Assembly (NCBI GenBank): GCA_007922225.1
Contig: ML680053.1
Location: forward strand, 4,828,164 to 4,892,163
Length of the DNA: 64,000 bases
Origin: Emydura subglobosa
Taxonomy: Eukaryota; Chordata; Testudines; Chelidae
Reading direction: 5' to 3'
Positions 1 through 12,561 of the stretch are shown here, piece after piece; the stretch's first letter is position 1; each line of letters starts with the position of its first letter. Made by a program: the position numbers and the translations under genes. The notes below the pieces were generated by a model that was not told the origin of the DNA, did no database searches, and saw only the letters and a list, made by a program, of their open reading frames with translations.

Positions 1-994
1 GCTGTTTTCTGTTTACATGTGGACTTTTCTAAGTGCTCTAAAATCCACATGCTAATGTGGATTGTCTTGAAATTTATTGTGCCTCATGGGACTGCGGCGT
101 AGCATTAATATTCCAGATGTTGGGTCACTTGAGTAAGGGGTTCCCGAGATACAGCCCTCCTAAAATACCACCATCGTACAAAATCCTCCTTCATCTAACT
201 TTTTGTGCGTGCCTGGGCACAGACAGGGTGTGATCCTTCCCAAACTGATCTCAGTTACTCGGAATTTATCTCAGCTAGTATCTGGCACCCACTGCCCCTT
301 CAGGGGACCAATACTGAAAAAGTTATTAAGGGCAAAGTTTGGAGCTGCAGGTCAACACATGGCAAATTGATGTGCCTCAAAGGGTAAAATGACTATGTGC
401 AGCAAAGACTAGGGCTGTATTGAAGCCTGTGGGTTGACAGGCAATCTGTCCCATTAATTGGGTCACTCCAGATGACTTGCCATGGTCATTGAACCTGAGC
501 TGCACCTACGCACTGTGAGTTCGGAGCCCTGATCTTAGCAGCTGTCAGCAGATTTTTGTTTGCAGGTTCCTTGCGTTCTGCTGGGGAGCAGGGGCTGCTT
601 TTGGAAGTTTTGCCATGAGACCAATGTTTCTGGCTTAAGAGTGATATTAAAGTGCCTATACCCACCTGCAGACTCTGGTTTGGGGCTGTGGAAAGGGAAG
701 AAGGGAATTGGGGAGGGAGATAAATAGGGACGGGTGGTAGGGGAGAGAGGTTGGTGGGGCTCAGGCCAGGGGGAGGCAGTGGGGGCACTTGGAGGAGATA
801 TGGGGGCAAGTGACAGGGGGGAGTGGTGGGGGTGATTGGCGGAGAGACCTCTCGGCCCCACATGCTCTCCTTTTGAAACCGCCACCTCTGCTCTCTCCGC
901 TTCCCTTGTTCTGGCTGAACCAGGCAGAGGGGGCACCCGCTGAGATGTTTGCAGCTGTTAGTTGTTCAGTGCTATCCTTGTCCTTTGTAACGAC

Positions 995-1454
995 CAGGGT
1001 GGATTGATTTAAATCCAGGTAGTTTTTCACTGTGTTTTGCAGCTGTACTTCAGTTGTTTTCCTAATGAAATGTTGATTCTTACTGGTTGGCAACCACTAA
1101 AACATGTTGATTTGCAGCTAAATAGAGCATCTTCACTAAATTTGGTGCTTTTTTTTTTTTTTTTTTTAATTTTTTGCTTACCAGGAGAATACACTATATT
1201 GATACATTTTTATTTAAGCAATTATATAGAGTAGCTTCACTTATTCTGAATTTTTACATTTTATGATGTTAGAAAATGGTGAATGATGCATTTCTAATTT
1301 ACTAGATGATGGTTAATTTTTTTTACTTGTGATTTGTGTCAAGTTATGTTTGAATGGAAATGGGAATTCAATTAAAAAAGTAAACCGGTATTTAATTTAA
1401 ATGAAAAAATCTGATTTTTATTTTTTAAAAATATCATCCATTTTATCCACCCTT
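995..1454. mobile_element. hAT MITE, 460 bp
   Basis: The left end reads CAGGGTGGATTGATTTAAAT and the right end is the near-complement ATCCACCCTT. They are flanked by GTAACGAC (987-994) and GTAACAAT (1455-1462), an 8-bp target duplication with two changes, one of them a CpG-type transition. The same terminal sequence bounds the larger copy at 13635-15508, so this is a non-autonomous relative. It contains a T run at about 1149-1167 and no coding sequence. Confidence 0.8.
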
Positions 1455-1553
1455 GTAACAATTGGGGAATAATTGTCTTCTGTTTTTGCTTCTCATAAAC
1501 CTGGGTAGAATTCCTAGGCATTCTCTCACAGTCCCCTTCTTCGGCCTGTTTTT

Positions 1554-1566
1554 GGGGGGGGGGGGG
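1554..1566 (+). repeat. G homopolymer, 13 bases
   Basis: Uninterrupted run of 13 G following a short T run. Confidence 0.95.
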
Positions 1567-2390
1567 CCGGCCTGCGGATCCACGAACACAGACACCGGAG
1601 CCAAAAAACAAAACAAGGACCATTTCAGGCATTTAACTAAAGTGACAAAGCCCTAAGAAGGCAGATCTGTACCTACAAACACTAAAGGCCAACACCTGAC
1701 CTGAATCACTGCTACCTGTTTTACTGAGGTTTTGCAGAATCAGGTCCCAACTAACCATCCCATTTGCTTGTTTGGCAGTTGATGTCCTAGAGAACATTAT
1801 GCCACCATCATTATTACAGCTTGGATGTAATGTTTGGCTTTGCTCACAGTCAAAAGCACCATCTCCTCTTTGCTGAATCAGACTTACCGCTAATGATTTA
1901 CTAAGCATCTGCCACGGCACCGTAAGGCATGGTATACATATCCTGTCGATTTCTCATCACATGAGCTGGGGCCAGAGATCCCAGATGCTTGTTGGGATTA
2001 CAGACCTGCCCAGAAATTCCAGTGCCTTCAACAGAATCGATGGAAGCAGAAACCCCTTTCAGTAGTTGGCTTCCATATCTTGCAGTGGTGTCAGTGTCTG
2101 ATAACAGCTGCAGTGCATGGTCCGATCAAGCAACCGCTTTCTCCCTCTGCTGCCCACCCCGCTTCCTCCGGTCCCCTCCCTTCTCTTGCTCCATATGAAT
2201 TTGCCATGGTCAGTGTGAGAGCTTTCGCCTTTGCAACTCCTGGGGCCGGCACACTGTCCACTTCTGTAGTTCCCTCCTGTGGCTCAGCAAAATAGCCCCA
2301 GCTGGGAAGCTGTAATTAAGGATTAGGATTCCCTGCAGCCATTTGCATTTCTGAGCGATGCTGTTTATGAACCATTTGGCTGTTAACATA

Positions 2391-2630
2391 GGGCACGGCT
2401 ACGCTAGACAGCTTGCAGCGGCACTGCAGGATAGCTGCTCTAAGACAACAGGAAGGAGCCGTGCCATTGATGAAGTACTCCAGCTCCCACAGGAGGAGTT
2501 CTTCTGTCGACATCCTGCTGTCCACACCCGCGCTTAGGTCGGTGTAACTTATGTCACTCAGGGGAGTGATTTATTCTTTCCCCTGAATGACGTAAGTTAT
2601 GCTGACATAAGTTATCATGTAGACACAGCC
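2391..2630. mobile_element. MITE with internal hairpin
   Basis: The end text GTAGACACAGCC and the start GGGCACGGCTACGC resemble the CTACAC-type inverted termini of the other MITEs here. The arms 2547-2564 and 2580-2597 pair at 16 of 18 positions around a 15-base loop. The target duplication is not clear. Confidence 0.55.
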
Positions 2631-3404
2631 TTATTTGTGGCATGCAATAGAACAGGCAGCTGTTTGCACATCCGAAAGCTTTGTTTCTTGCTAGCAAACG
2701 GGTCTGGTTGCCATTTAAGTTGCTTCTTTAATCTACCTTGTTTTGGGGCCTCTGAAAGGTATTGACATTATTGTCACCTTTCCCCTAAGTAGCTCTTGGG
2801 TCTTGACAAACTGTCATGCTTTTAGGTGACTTGATTTGTATTCCAGCAGAGCCCTGGGCCTCAGTCTGACTCCGGGCCCCATTGCGCTAGATGCTGTACA
2901 AAGATAACATCCACAGTTGCCCCAGAGGAGACCTGGTGTGATGAGATTCAGAGCACCAGCCGCTCAGAGCAGCACAAGAAAGCATCTGATAAGAAATTAG
3001 CAAAAGAGCCGGTTATCTTACAGGCTCCAGATGGACGGGGCCAATCTTGCAGACTGTACTCGTGCAAAACTCCCACTGAAGTCGGCAGACTCAGACTCCT
3101 TCCCCATGTTAATGTAACTGCATTGTTAGAAGGGGGAAAAGCCCCCTCCAGCAATTATTACAGCGGTGTTAAGATACAACAGTAATAGTGATATTAATAG
3201 ATAGGGCTGAATGCTGAGGGCATTCCATTCCATTTCATCGCAATGGGACCTGACTGTACTCAGCACCTTGCAGGAGTGGCCCTATGGTTTGTGAGAGGCA
3301 GTGTTAGTCAGGGTAGCAGGTAGATATCTATTTAGGCCCTGATTCAGCAACGTACTTAGATACATGCGTAACTCAAAGCACATGTGTGAGCTGTGGAAGC
3401 CAAT

Positions 3405-3640
3405 GGAGAAAGAATGGGACAGTGGTGAGAGCTCAAGCCTAGGTTCTGGGTTCAATTCCTTGCTCTGCCACAGGCTTCCTGGGTGACCTTGGGCAAGACC
3501 CATAGCTTTCCTGTGCCTCAGTTCCCCATCTGTAGCACAGCACTTCCCTATCCCAGGGGGGTGTGGTGAGGATAAATGCATTAGAGATTGTGAGGTGCTC
3601 AGGTACTATCGTAATGGAGGCTGCAGAAGTACCTACGATA
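3405..3640 (+). repeat. tRNA-derived SINE, tail type A
   Basis: The B box GGTTCAATTCC is at 3449-3459. It is followed by the family block GTGACCTTGGGCAAG...CCTCAGTTCCCC and a tail containing GTGAGGTGCTCAGGTACTA. The tail resembles the CR1-tailed SINE known from turtles. Confidence 0.8.
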
Positions 3641-4559
3641 ACATGGGAATACTCACTCACATGCCTTCCTGAACTGGGGCCTTGACTGCAGTGACATGCA
3701 CTGGCCACTGCTCTGGAATTTGCTGGGTGGCTTGAAAACTCCACTGCTGAACTCATGCACGATACCGCTCCGGTCGGACCTTCTCCAGCAGTGCCTACGA
3801 GCAGCATTTGCAGGCAGATGCTTCTTGGAGTTCTGTGAAAGAAGTGCACACGCTTCCATTCATCGGGACGCTGCTTTATTTCGCCTCTGAGACAGGCAGA
3901 CTCCTGGGTGAGAGTTTGAATGTGGGAGCTAATTTGCTTCTGGTCTGTTATCCCTTCATTTTCAGCCAGGCATGAAAACTCGCAGATTAACACCCTGCAT
4001 TGTGCTCTGCGGCGCCTTGTGGGCTGCTGATAAAGTAGCTTCAGAGCTCCAATTTGAAGCCTGAGTTAATCTTGACCTTACTTCTGCAGCAAGCCAGACA
4101 GTAAAAGCGGGTTTAAAACCAAGTGATCAGTGGTATAGTTGCCATGGTTTGGATCTGATAATGACCTTAATGCTGGGGAGCTGGCCCTTTTGCCCTCGAT
4201 GATCACAATTTGCATGGGTTCTTGGGAGCGCGGGACCTGTACATATGTTTGCTTTCGTCCAGTTGAGATTAGCTGCGGGCAAGATCCTCTGGTGTGCTTG
4301 CACGTAGCCTACATGGCCCATTGAAGTCAGTGGGATTTGAGGGCACTCAGCACCAGGACGGTCAGGTTCAAAGTCTGCTCATTCAAGAAGTTCTGTTGAC
4401 ATCAATGGCATTGCCTCTGGACCTGTTCTAAAGCCCACTGAAGTACTGAAAAATCTCTCTTGGAATTTGCAGGGCTTTGGATCAGGCCCTGTGAATCAGG
4501 GTTTGCGGAGTCTGGCTCTGCAGGTCATCCATGCTCTTGTTTCTTACAGCAAATTCTAG

Positions 4560-7300
4560 TTCAGTAGCAAATCAAATGCCTAAGCATATTACATCAGCAT
4601 TATCAACTTTATCAAACTTGTAATCTCACCCCAAAATGGTATCCAGTTAGTCTGACAGGATCTATTTTCCATAAAAATCGGCATTAATTACATTACCTTC
4701 CTTTAATTCTTCATTAATAGAGCCGTGTCAACCTTTCCATTATTTTGCCTGGGATTATAGGATGACAAGTTTATAATTACCCGGGTCATTCCATTTAACC
4801 TTTTCAATTACGGGCACAGTATTCACTTTCTTCCAGTCCTCTGCAACTTCCCAAATATCCTATGACTTATTTGAAAATCAATATTAGCACTTGAATACAT
4901 CTAACTTATCTAAATATTCATTCATTTGTTCTTTCCCCAATTTAATTTGTGTTTCTTTCCTCTTCTGGTTAATATTAATTGTGTTGATTATATGGTCGCA
5001 GTTAAACTTTTTTTAGTGAAGACTCCAGCAAAGTAGGAGTTAAAACATCTCAGCCTTCTTGGTGTCATCAGTCATTAGCTCTCATTACTCACTAAGCAGA
5101 GCACCTACACTTTTCTTCACCCTTTTCTTGCTCCACGTGTATTTAAAGAACCTTTTCTTAATCTCTTTTATCTTCCATGTTAGGTGTAACTCATTTTGTG
5201 CCTTAGCCTTTCTGATTGTCCTTAGGTGTTTGTGCTCTTCTTTTATACTATTCCTTAGCAATTCATCCATGTTTCCACCTTTTATAGGATTCCTTTTGTA
5301 TTTTCAGGTCATAAGAGAACTCCTGGTGGAGCCATATCAGCCTCTTACCACTCTTCCTGTCTTTCCTTCACATTGGGGTAGTTTGCTGTTGAACCTTTAA
5401 TATTGTCTCTTTGAGCTGCCAGTTCCCCTGAACTCCTTTTTCCCTTAGGAAGAACATTTATAGGACCTTCACCAGTTTTTTTAGTTTGTTAAAGTCTGCT
5501 TTCGAAATCCATTGTCCTTATTCTACTGATCTCATTCCTTCCTTTCCTTAGAATCATGAAATCTATCATTTCCTGATCACTTCATCCACATTGCCTTCAA
5601 CCTTCCGATTTGCTGCCAATTCTTCCCTGGGGGGTCAGAATCAAGTTTATAATGGCTGTTCCCCTGGTTATTTTCTCTACTTTCTGATACAAAAAGTTGT
5701 CCTCAGTACATTCCAAGAATTTGTTGGATACTTTGTGTTTTGCCATTTACTGTTCCAATAGATGCCTGAGTGTTAAAATCTCCCATTGCTATCAGGCTTT
5801 GTGGTTAGGATATTTTGACTATTTGGTCTAGAAATGTCTCATCCCTGTCCTTCTCTTGATTGGGTGATCTTTAGTAGGCCTCTACTATGACATCGCCTTT
5901 GTTTTTTCCCTCTTTCATCTTTACTTAGAGAATTTCAACTGGTCTGGTCTGCCCCTCACCATCGTCTGGACCTCAGAACAAGTGTATATATTCTTGATGT
6001 ATAAAGCAACATCACCCCCCTTTTTTCTCCATCTGCCCTTCCTGAACAAGATATCCCCCTCTGCTGTACCAATGTTCCAGGCATGAGACTTATCCCACCA
6101 TGCCTCTGAGCCAATTGTCATACTTTAGCTTCTTGTACTAATACTTCTAGTTCTTCCTGTTTATTCCCCATACTCCTTGCCTTTGTGCGTAGACATTTAC
6201 GATGTTGTGCAGATTCTCCCACTGATTTCTCCCTTGTTGCTCCTATCACCCTATTTTAGTTATCCATGTCCCCCCATCCCAGCGTTTAACCCTCTGTTAA
6301 GGTTGCCTTTTTTTAAGCTTATCTATGAGCTTTTGTCACCTGCCCCCTTGAACCTAGTTTAACACCCTCTTCACTAGGCAGGTGAGTCGGTGCACAACGA
6401 TTCCCCTTCTTGGTCAGGCGGACCCCATCTCTTCCCAGCAGCCCTCCTTCCCAGAACAGCATCCCGGGTTGAGGAAGCAGCGGCCTACTCGGTGACAGCA
6501 TCTCCAGCTGCTGGGTGCATTTATCTCCAGGTGCACGTCTCCCTGCCTGGCCTCTTCCCCTCAACCAGCAGGATGGACGAGAACACAACCTGTGCCCCCG
6601 ACCTCTTCACCCTCACTCCCAGAGCCCTGTTAGTCCCCGCTGATCTGCTCGGGTCAGATCTGGCCATATCAGTAGTGCCCAGGTGGATGAGCAGCATGGG
6701 GTAGTTATCAGAGTAATGGCTGAGCCTTGGCTTGACCTCTTGGACATGGGCGCCTTCTGGGACGTCTTCTCAGGTCAGGAGATGGATGCCTCCAACCCCT
6801 TCGAAAGGGAGTCTCTGACCACCACAGCTCTATGTCTCATCCTCTTGGGGGCTGTGGCAGGAGGTTCTGCCTTCTCAGCCATTGTGGTCCGCTCCTTTTC
6901 TCCTATGGCCAGTACAGCCCACCAGCTCTGGACCAGGATGGAGCTGGGCCGGGGTGGAGGCTGCTGCCCAGAGTGGCCAGGAGCCAGTCTCTGCCCCACA
7001 AAGCAGCTGGTTCTCCTTCCTCCTCTGGTGCTGGTGTAGTCATCTGCAGCCAGCTACATCCTCCATCCCAGACGTTCCCATTCGCATCCCCTTGGTGAAG
7101 TCCTCCTCCTGCAGCTCTCTTATCTGCTTCTTGAGGGACTCTGCCACTGCCACCGCTCACACCAGGTAGTTCCCCCGCCTGGCTTTCGTCAGCAGGGACA
7201 CGCAGGCCACATTCCCAGCAAGTCATGGGCTGGCAATTTAAAAGTGTCTGGGCCTTGTCCACCCGCAGCCCCACCCACACTCCATCCCTGCTCCACCCCA
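4560..7300 (-). mobile_element. CR1 LINE, 5' half (ORF1 plus EN and first part of RT), decayed
   Basis: On the minus strand, from 7300 downward, pieces appear in CR1 order. First is a cysteine zinc-finger-like stretch (CWECGLR...CERC) with a short coiled coil. Next is an SGNH-esterase-like ORF1 domain (about 6990-6330) with a RDSLSKG nucleophile-type block, LLIHLGTTD and a GLLGRDGVRLT block. The ORF2 endonuclease follows (about 6110-5750), with a GDFN motif near 5785, then the KAKAQNEL...KKRFFKY linker (about 5250-5090) and the start of reverse transcriptase (EDWKK...NDPGNYK near 4800). Frameshifts and stops break all of it. The element is truncated at 4560 before the FADD box. The GC-rich stretch 7300-7630 may be its 5' UTR. 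Confidence 0.8.
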
Positions 7301-7639
7301 GACCCAGCCGCTCACTGCTAGCTGTGTCGCTCCTCCCCCCTGCTCAGCCTCTCCACCGTAGCTCGCGGCTTGCCTCCACGCTGCTGCTCATCACGTCCCT
7401 CCCCCATCTCCCTGCTCAGTCCCTCCTGGTTGTCACTCGCTGCCAGGAGGAAAGGGGAGTATGGAAGAGAGGAAGAGGGGAGGGATGCGGCAGTAAGCAG
7501 GGAAGGGGCAGGCCTGGGGTGGAGTGGGGCCTGGGGTGGAGCAGGGGTCGACTGTGAGCAGGGCCATGGGTGGAAGAGGCGGGATGGGACTGTTTCTCCC
7601 TGGGGCCAGGAATTGCTGTCGGTGGGCCTGTCTCTAGCC

Positions 7640-9480
7640 AATTTTTTAAACTAACGTCCATCCAACTGTGGAGTGTTATCAGACATTGTACCTTCAGGGA
7701 TTCCATGCCTGGAAAATACGGTTTCATGCACGTTTTGATGGGGTTTTTTTGTAATGAAATAACCCCTGGAGAATAATAATCCAAAACCAAAGCGTAGTCT
7801 TTACCCGCAAATGTAAATAAATCCACCCCCAACTTTAGACCCTGCTCGTAACAGTTCATTGTTTATCGGCATAGGCTCTTTTTTCTGTTCAGGTTGGTGT
7901 TCTTGACATTTCACCCGTGTTAATAACTTTCTCTAGCTCACTGTTCATTTGTGGCCAGCCACAGTATCTGTGTTTACATGTCTCCGTACCCAAGTGACCA
8001 CGTATTCCTGTGAGCATGTCAGCTTGCAACGGCACTGCTGTTCTGTTTCCTCTAAAAACAATATGCCATCAATAACCGAGAGTTCTGCTTTGCACTGGAA
8101 ATATGGATTTGGTATGTCATGTCCTGGCCACCCTGTGGTATTTAGCCTTAATTACCATCTGTAAAGTCTCATCATTGGCAGTAGCTGCAGCCAATTCATT
8201 CCACTTCCTTTCTGAGACAGGACAATTCTTTTTATCCAGTTGATTTGCACTGTGTCTGACCCCACCTCTGTTTCTACTACCGTTTTATCAAATGCTCCGG
8301 ACAATGTGTCCCTTATCCCCTCCACCACGTGCACTCTTTGGATTAGCCCAAGGGCTTGGTATATTTTTAAACCCAATATAGGTGGTTTATTCCTTTGAAC
8401 TCTCATAAAGTTTATCCGTTCTATTTGATCTTTTACCTTCACCTCTAATACACATGTACTTGTAATAGGAATGTGTGTTTTCTGTTATAACCTTTCACTA
8501 TGTTCTGTTTGCTCACCGTGTTCCCTGGTTTTTAATTCAGCCTTTTAACACTAATATCTGAAACAACATTTACCTGAGCACCAGTGTCCAATCTGTGGGT
8601 TAAAAGTGTCCCACTAGTCTCTACAGAAATTGTCCGTTCATCTGTTCCCTCCTCTTCAGATACAGCTCCTAGGTAGGACTCATCTCCTGTGTTGCCGTCT
8701 GTGCTGTCTTCCTGGATTACTGCATCAGCGAGCCTGCCTGGCTTGCTCTACGGCAGTGGTTGATCCTGGTTGCAGACATCGGCAAAATGATTGTATTTCT
8801 TGCAAATATTGCAGTGCTTACCAAAAGCTGGGCATTGTTGAGGTCTGTGTTTGCGTCCACATACTGTGCAATCCTTGAAGTTGTCTCTTGAAAACTCTTG
8901 CGCATTGCTTTTTTCAGGCTCCTCTCTGGTTTTTGTTCTGCACTGATTGCCAGTTTTTTTCTCTCATCTGTCTATTGAGAGTAACTGTGTCCTATTTTCC
9001 TTCCATTATCTTTATTCTGCTCAGAGTGATTTCTGCTACCTGACAAGGTCTTGCTGCTTTATCCAAAGTGAAATCCATATCTTCCATTAGTCTTGTTTGC
9101 AGCTTTGGATCTCTGATTCCTATTACAATTTGATCCCTTATAACTGAATCTGTTAACTGTCCATAGTTGCAGATTTGGCCCATTAGCTTCAGCTCCATTA
9201 GGAATTCTAAAAAGGCCTCTCCTTCCTTTTGTCTTCTGCGGTGAAACTTTGACCTTTCAAATGTTTCACTCTTTTTAGGGATACAGTACTCTTCAAATTT
9301 CTGCAAAATGGTGTCATAATTTCCTCTCTCTTCCTGACTTAGTTGCTTAAAGACATCAACTGCCTCAGATCCTGCAATGTGTAAGAAGATTGCTGTTTTC
9401 TGCTGGTCTTCTTTCTCGCCAAGGCCAGCTTGACTTTCTTTCAGGAGTCTGCTGCATTACCTGAGAGTTTCAACTCCTTG
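7640..9480 (-). mobile_element. Ty3/Gypsy-type LTR retrotransposon internal region, internally deleted
   Basis: Reading down the minus strand: a Gag capsid-like region (about 9430-9000), a double CCHC-like zinc knuckle (about 8890-8770), an aspartic protease with DTGA at 8577-8588, and then sequence after the protease up to about 8215. The frame then passes directly into the segment before the integrase zinc domain (8210-7870) and the integrase core (about 7850-7640, VDLFTF and SDN). Reverse transcriptase and RNase H are missing between about 8230 and 8200. Several frameshifts are present and no flanking LTR pair was found. It is a dead copy. Confidence 0.8.
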
Positions 9481-9689
9481 GAGGCTTTTAGTTGCTCCAT
9501 CTCCAAGATGTCTCCTTTAGTCCTGCACCACAGTCCTCTTTTCTCTGTGCTCACCTCTACTCTACTCTAGTGCACTGTGCCTTGTTGATTCATAAGGCGG
9601 CACATTTTGGACTCTTGGAAGTAAGGCTTTATTAGAACTAAAGCACAGTTACATAAGACAAAGGAGAGCCATGTGCTCCAGATACTGGC

Positions 9690-10800
9690 TAAGCTGATTC
9701 CCCATGAAAACATAAAAATGGCCATACTGGACCAGACCAATGGTCCATCTAGACCCGTATCCTGGCTTCTGATAGTGGCCAGTGCCAGATGTTTCAGAGG
9801 GAATGAACAGAACAGGTAATCATCCAGTGATATATCTTCTGTCGCCATTCCCAGCATCTGGCAAACAGAGGCTAGGGACACTTTAGAGCATGGGGTTGCA
9901 TCCCTGCCCATCCCAGCTAATAGCCATTCATGGACCTATCCTCCATGAACTTACATAGTTCTTTTTTGAACCATTATAGTCTGGGCCTTCACAACATCCT
10001 CTAGCAAAGAGTTCCACAGGTTGACTGTGCGTTGTGTTAAGAAATACTTCCTTTTGTTTGTTTTAAACCTGATGCCTATTAATTTCATTTGATGTTGTGC
10101 TTGTGTTATGAGAAGGAGTAAATAACACTTCCTTATTTACTTTCTTCACACCAGTCATGATTTTATAGACCTCTATCATATCCCCCCTTAGTCGTCTCTT
10201 TTCCAAGCTGAAAAGTCCCAGTCTTATTAATCTCTCCTCACATGGAAGCTTTTCCATACCCCTAATCATTTTAGTTGCCCTTTCCTGTACCTTTTCCAAT
10301 TCCAATACATCTTTTTTGAGATGGAGCGACCAGATCTGCACACAAGATGTATTCAAGATGTGGGCATACCATGGATTTATAAAGAGGTAGTATGATATTT
10401 TCTGTCTCATCTATCTATTCCTTTCCTAACGATTCCCAACTTTCTGTTAGCTTTTGTGACTGCTGCTGTACTTTGAGTGGATGTATTCAGAGAACCATCC
10501 ACAATGACTCCAAGATCTCTTTCTGGAGTGGTAACAGCTAATTTAGACCCTATCGTTTTATATGTATAGTTGGGATTATGTTTTCCACTGTGCATTACTC
10601 TGCATTTATCAACTTTGAATTACATCTGCCATTTTGTTGCCGAGTCAGTCAGGTTTGTGAGATCCCTTTTGTAGCTCTTTGCAGTCTGTTTGGACTTAAC
10701 TATTTTTGAGTAGTTTTGTATCATCTGCAAATTTTGTCATCTCACTGTTTACCCCTTTTCCATATCATTTATGAATATGGTGAACGGTACTGGTTCCAGT
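9690..10800 (-). mobile_element. CR1 LINE, 3' half
   Basis: On the minus strand the reverse transcriptase box KFADDTKL is encoded at about 10711-10733. It is followed by the ORF2 C-terminal region ([20 protein letters not shown] near 10240) and a 3' UTR running to about 9690. The 3' UTR text recurs at 60190-60325. Frames are broken. Confidence 0.8.
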
Positions 10801-10809
10801 GCATACCTT

Positions 10810-11350
10810 TGGGTGTGTGGCAGGGTGCTGGGAGAGACCAGGCTGACCCAGCCCTCTGCCACTAGTGTCCTAATCCGCAAGACCTCTCCGAGCTGCTGGT
10901 CTTCTCCCAGGACCTCCTGCGGACCTGGAGGCTGGTCTCCACAACCAGGTCTCTGGCGGCCGCTGAGGGGGCAGATCTCCTCATGGAGCCCTTGATGATA
11001 CACAATCTCCATCTCAGTGTGCCAATGACAGAGTCCCCCTCGTTGCGCCAGAGGCTGGTCCTGGCAGGCGTCACCAAGATCGGAGACTTCCTGGACTATG
11101 ACTGGGGGGACTGGGTAGATCCCCAAGTGCTGGGTTAAAATATGGGGCTCTCCACCCTTCAGACCCCCCAGTGCATACTCCAGGAGGTGAGGGAAGCCTT
11201 GCCCCCCACAGCTTGGGCCTATCTCGAATGGGTCCTGAGGTAGGGTGCTGTCCGCCCACCCTTCACCCCAGGCCCTGCGGACCTCTTCATCGGGCCCCTG
11301 CCCTGTGAATCCCCCGGCCACCTCCTCTGCACACCCAGAGCTCACTGCAG
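10810..11350 (+). mobile_element. Possible fragment of another non-LTR retrotransposon
   Basis: A GC-rich stretch abutting the CR1. The + frames give short peptides such as SLRQRLVLAGVTKIGDFLDY, reminiscent of the region after the reverse transcriptase in L1/Tx1-like LINEs. There are many frameshifts and no RT motif is visible. The family is a guess. Confidence 0.35.
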
Positions 11351-11435
11351 GATCTGCAGCTGGTGTGCTTCCGAACCGCACCACAGGCACCTCTCTACAC
11401 GCTTGTGCTCCACACTCTCCATTTCCTCGCCGCTA

Positions 11436-11590
11436 TATCGAGTGGTCAGAGAACTAGCCTGGGACTCAAGACACCTGGAGTCTCTTCCTGGCTGTGCCAC
11501 TGATTGCCCTGTTGGGCAAATCAATTCGCCTCTCCCAGTCATCTTCCCCATTTGACAAGTACAAACGTGTAACACGGGCCCCCTCCCACA
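11436..11590 (+). repeat. tRNA-derived SINE head, degenerate
   Basis: Reads AGAGAACTAGCCTGGGACTC...CACTGATTGCCCTGTTGGGCAAATCA...CCCCATTTG, the SINE head and body with many changes. The tail is lost. Confidence 0.6.
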
Positions 11591-12386
11591 CACATACCAC
11601 AGTCCCTCACCCCATGCATACAATCTCAGGAGCCATGAAAATTTTTTTCCTTATGGTAATAGGGGTTGCAGCCTGTACCCTTTCCCCCACCCCCAGGTGC
11701 GGGCCCTGCTCAGAGGCAGCTGGAATTCTTTGTGTACGTGTGTATCCTCAGAGCTTGGTCCCAGCCCACTGAAGTCAATTAGAGTCTTTCCATTAATGGG
11801 CTTGGGAACAGTCTCGCAACCACTTCATGTTGGCCTCTGCCTGGTGGAGACTTGAAAAGTACCGGCCATAAATAATGAATGTCCTTTCCAAGTGCAGGTC
11901 TGCAGAGAGCGCAAGGGGGGAGGAAGTGGACAGCAGTGTCAGGAGAGGCTCGGCTACTAAAGGAGCTTTTCTTTTTATTTTATATTTTCCTTCCCTTGCT
12001 CTCTGCTTGTCCAGCAGCTGGTCTCAGTGGAGCGCGGTGTGCTCACAGCACTTCTGTTATTGTAGCTCCCTCTCTGTTTAATTGCTTTAGACAGATTTCT
12101 GCATTGCTTTTTTGTAAATTGGATACCAACCACAGAAGCCTTTAAAGGGACACTGCTGAGGTTTGCTAAGCCCGAAAAAATGACCTTTTAGATGAGTTTG
12201 CTGTCTCTAGCGTCCTCTCTCCAGGGCTTTCCTCCGAGGTATACGGGCAAAGTACTACGCAGTTCATTGCGAGTGTGGTTTTTGAAAGAGACCTTGAACA
12301 CAGGTTCTGTTTGCACTGGGTAGACTGCACAGAATCTGTAGGTCTTTCTGGGCAGGGTAAGCATCAGTAGCAATACAAACATATCA

Positions 12387-12561
12387 AGGCCAAGATTTTC
12401 AAAAGTGACTAGCAATTTCGGATGCCTCCGTTTCTGGACACCCCACTTCAGACACCACCCAGGGCCCTGATTTTCAGACAGGGAGATCCTCGGCGCATTC
12501 TGAAAACCACACCTCATGCTGGGGCCCTCAGAAATACTAATCACTTTGAAAACGTTGGCCT
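12387..12561. mobile_element. Fold-back (palindromic) MITE, 175 bp
   Basis: The arm AGGCCAAGATTTTCAAAAG (from 12387) is matched by its inverted copy ending 12561 (CTTTGAAAACGTTGGCCT), so the ends pair closely. The interior GGGCCCTGATTTTCAGACAG also recurs in related copies. A 205-codon minus-strand ORF spans this element; I treat it as chance. Confidence 0.65.

Noticed and set aside
3439..3993. 184-codon minus-strand ORF
   Set aside because: Its 5' portion is antisense to a tRNA-derived SINE and no family is recognisable.
10749..11390. 213-codon minus-strand ORF
   Set aside because: It spans a junction of two retrotransposon fragments and reads the opposite strand of the LINE-like stretch; biased composition, no similarity.
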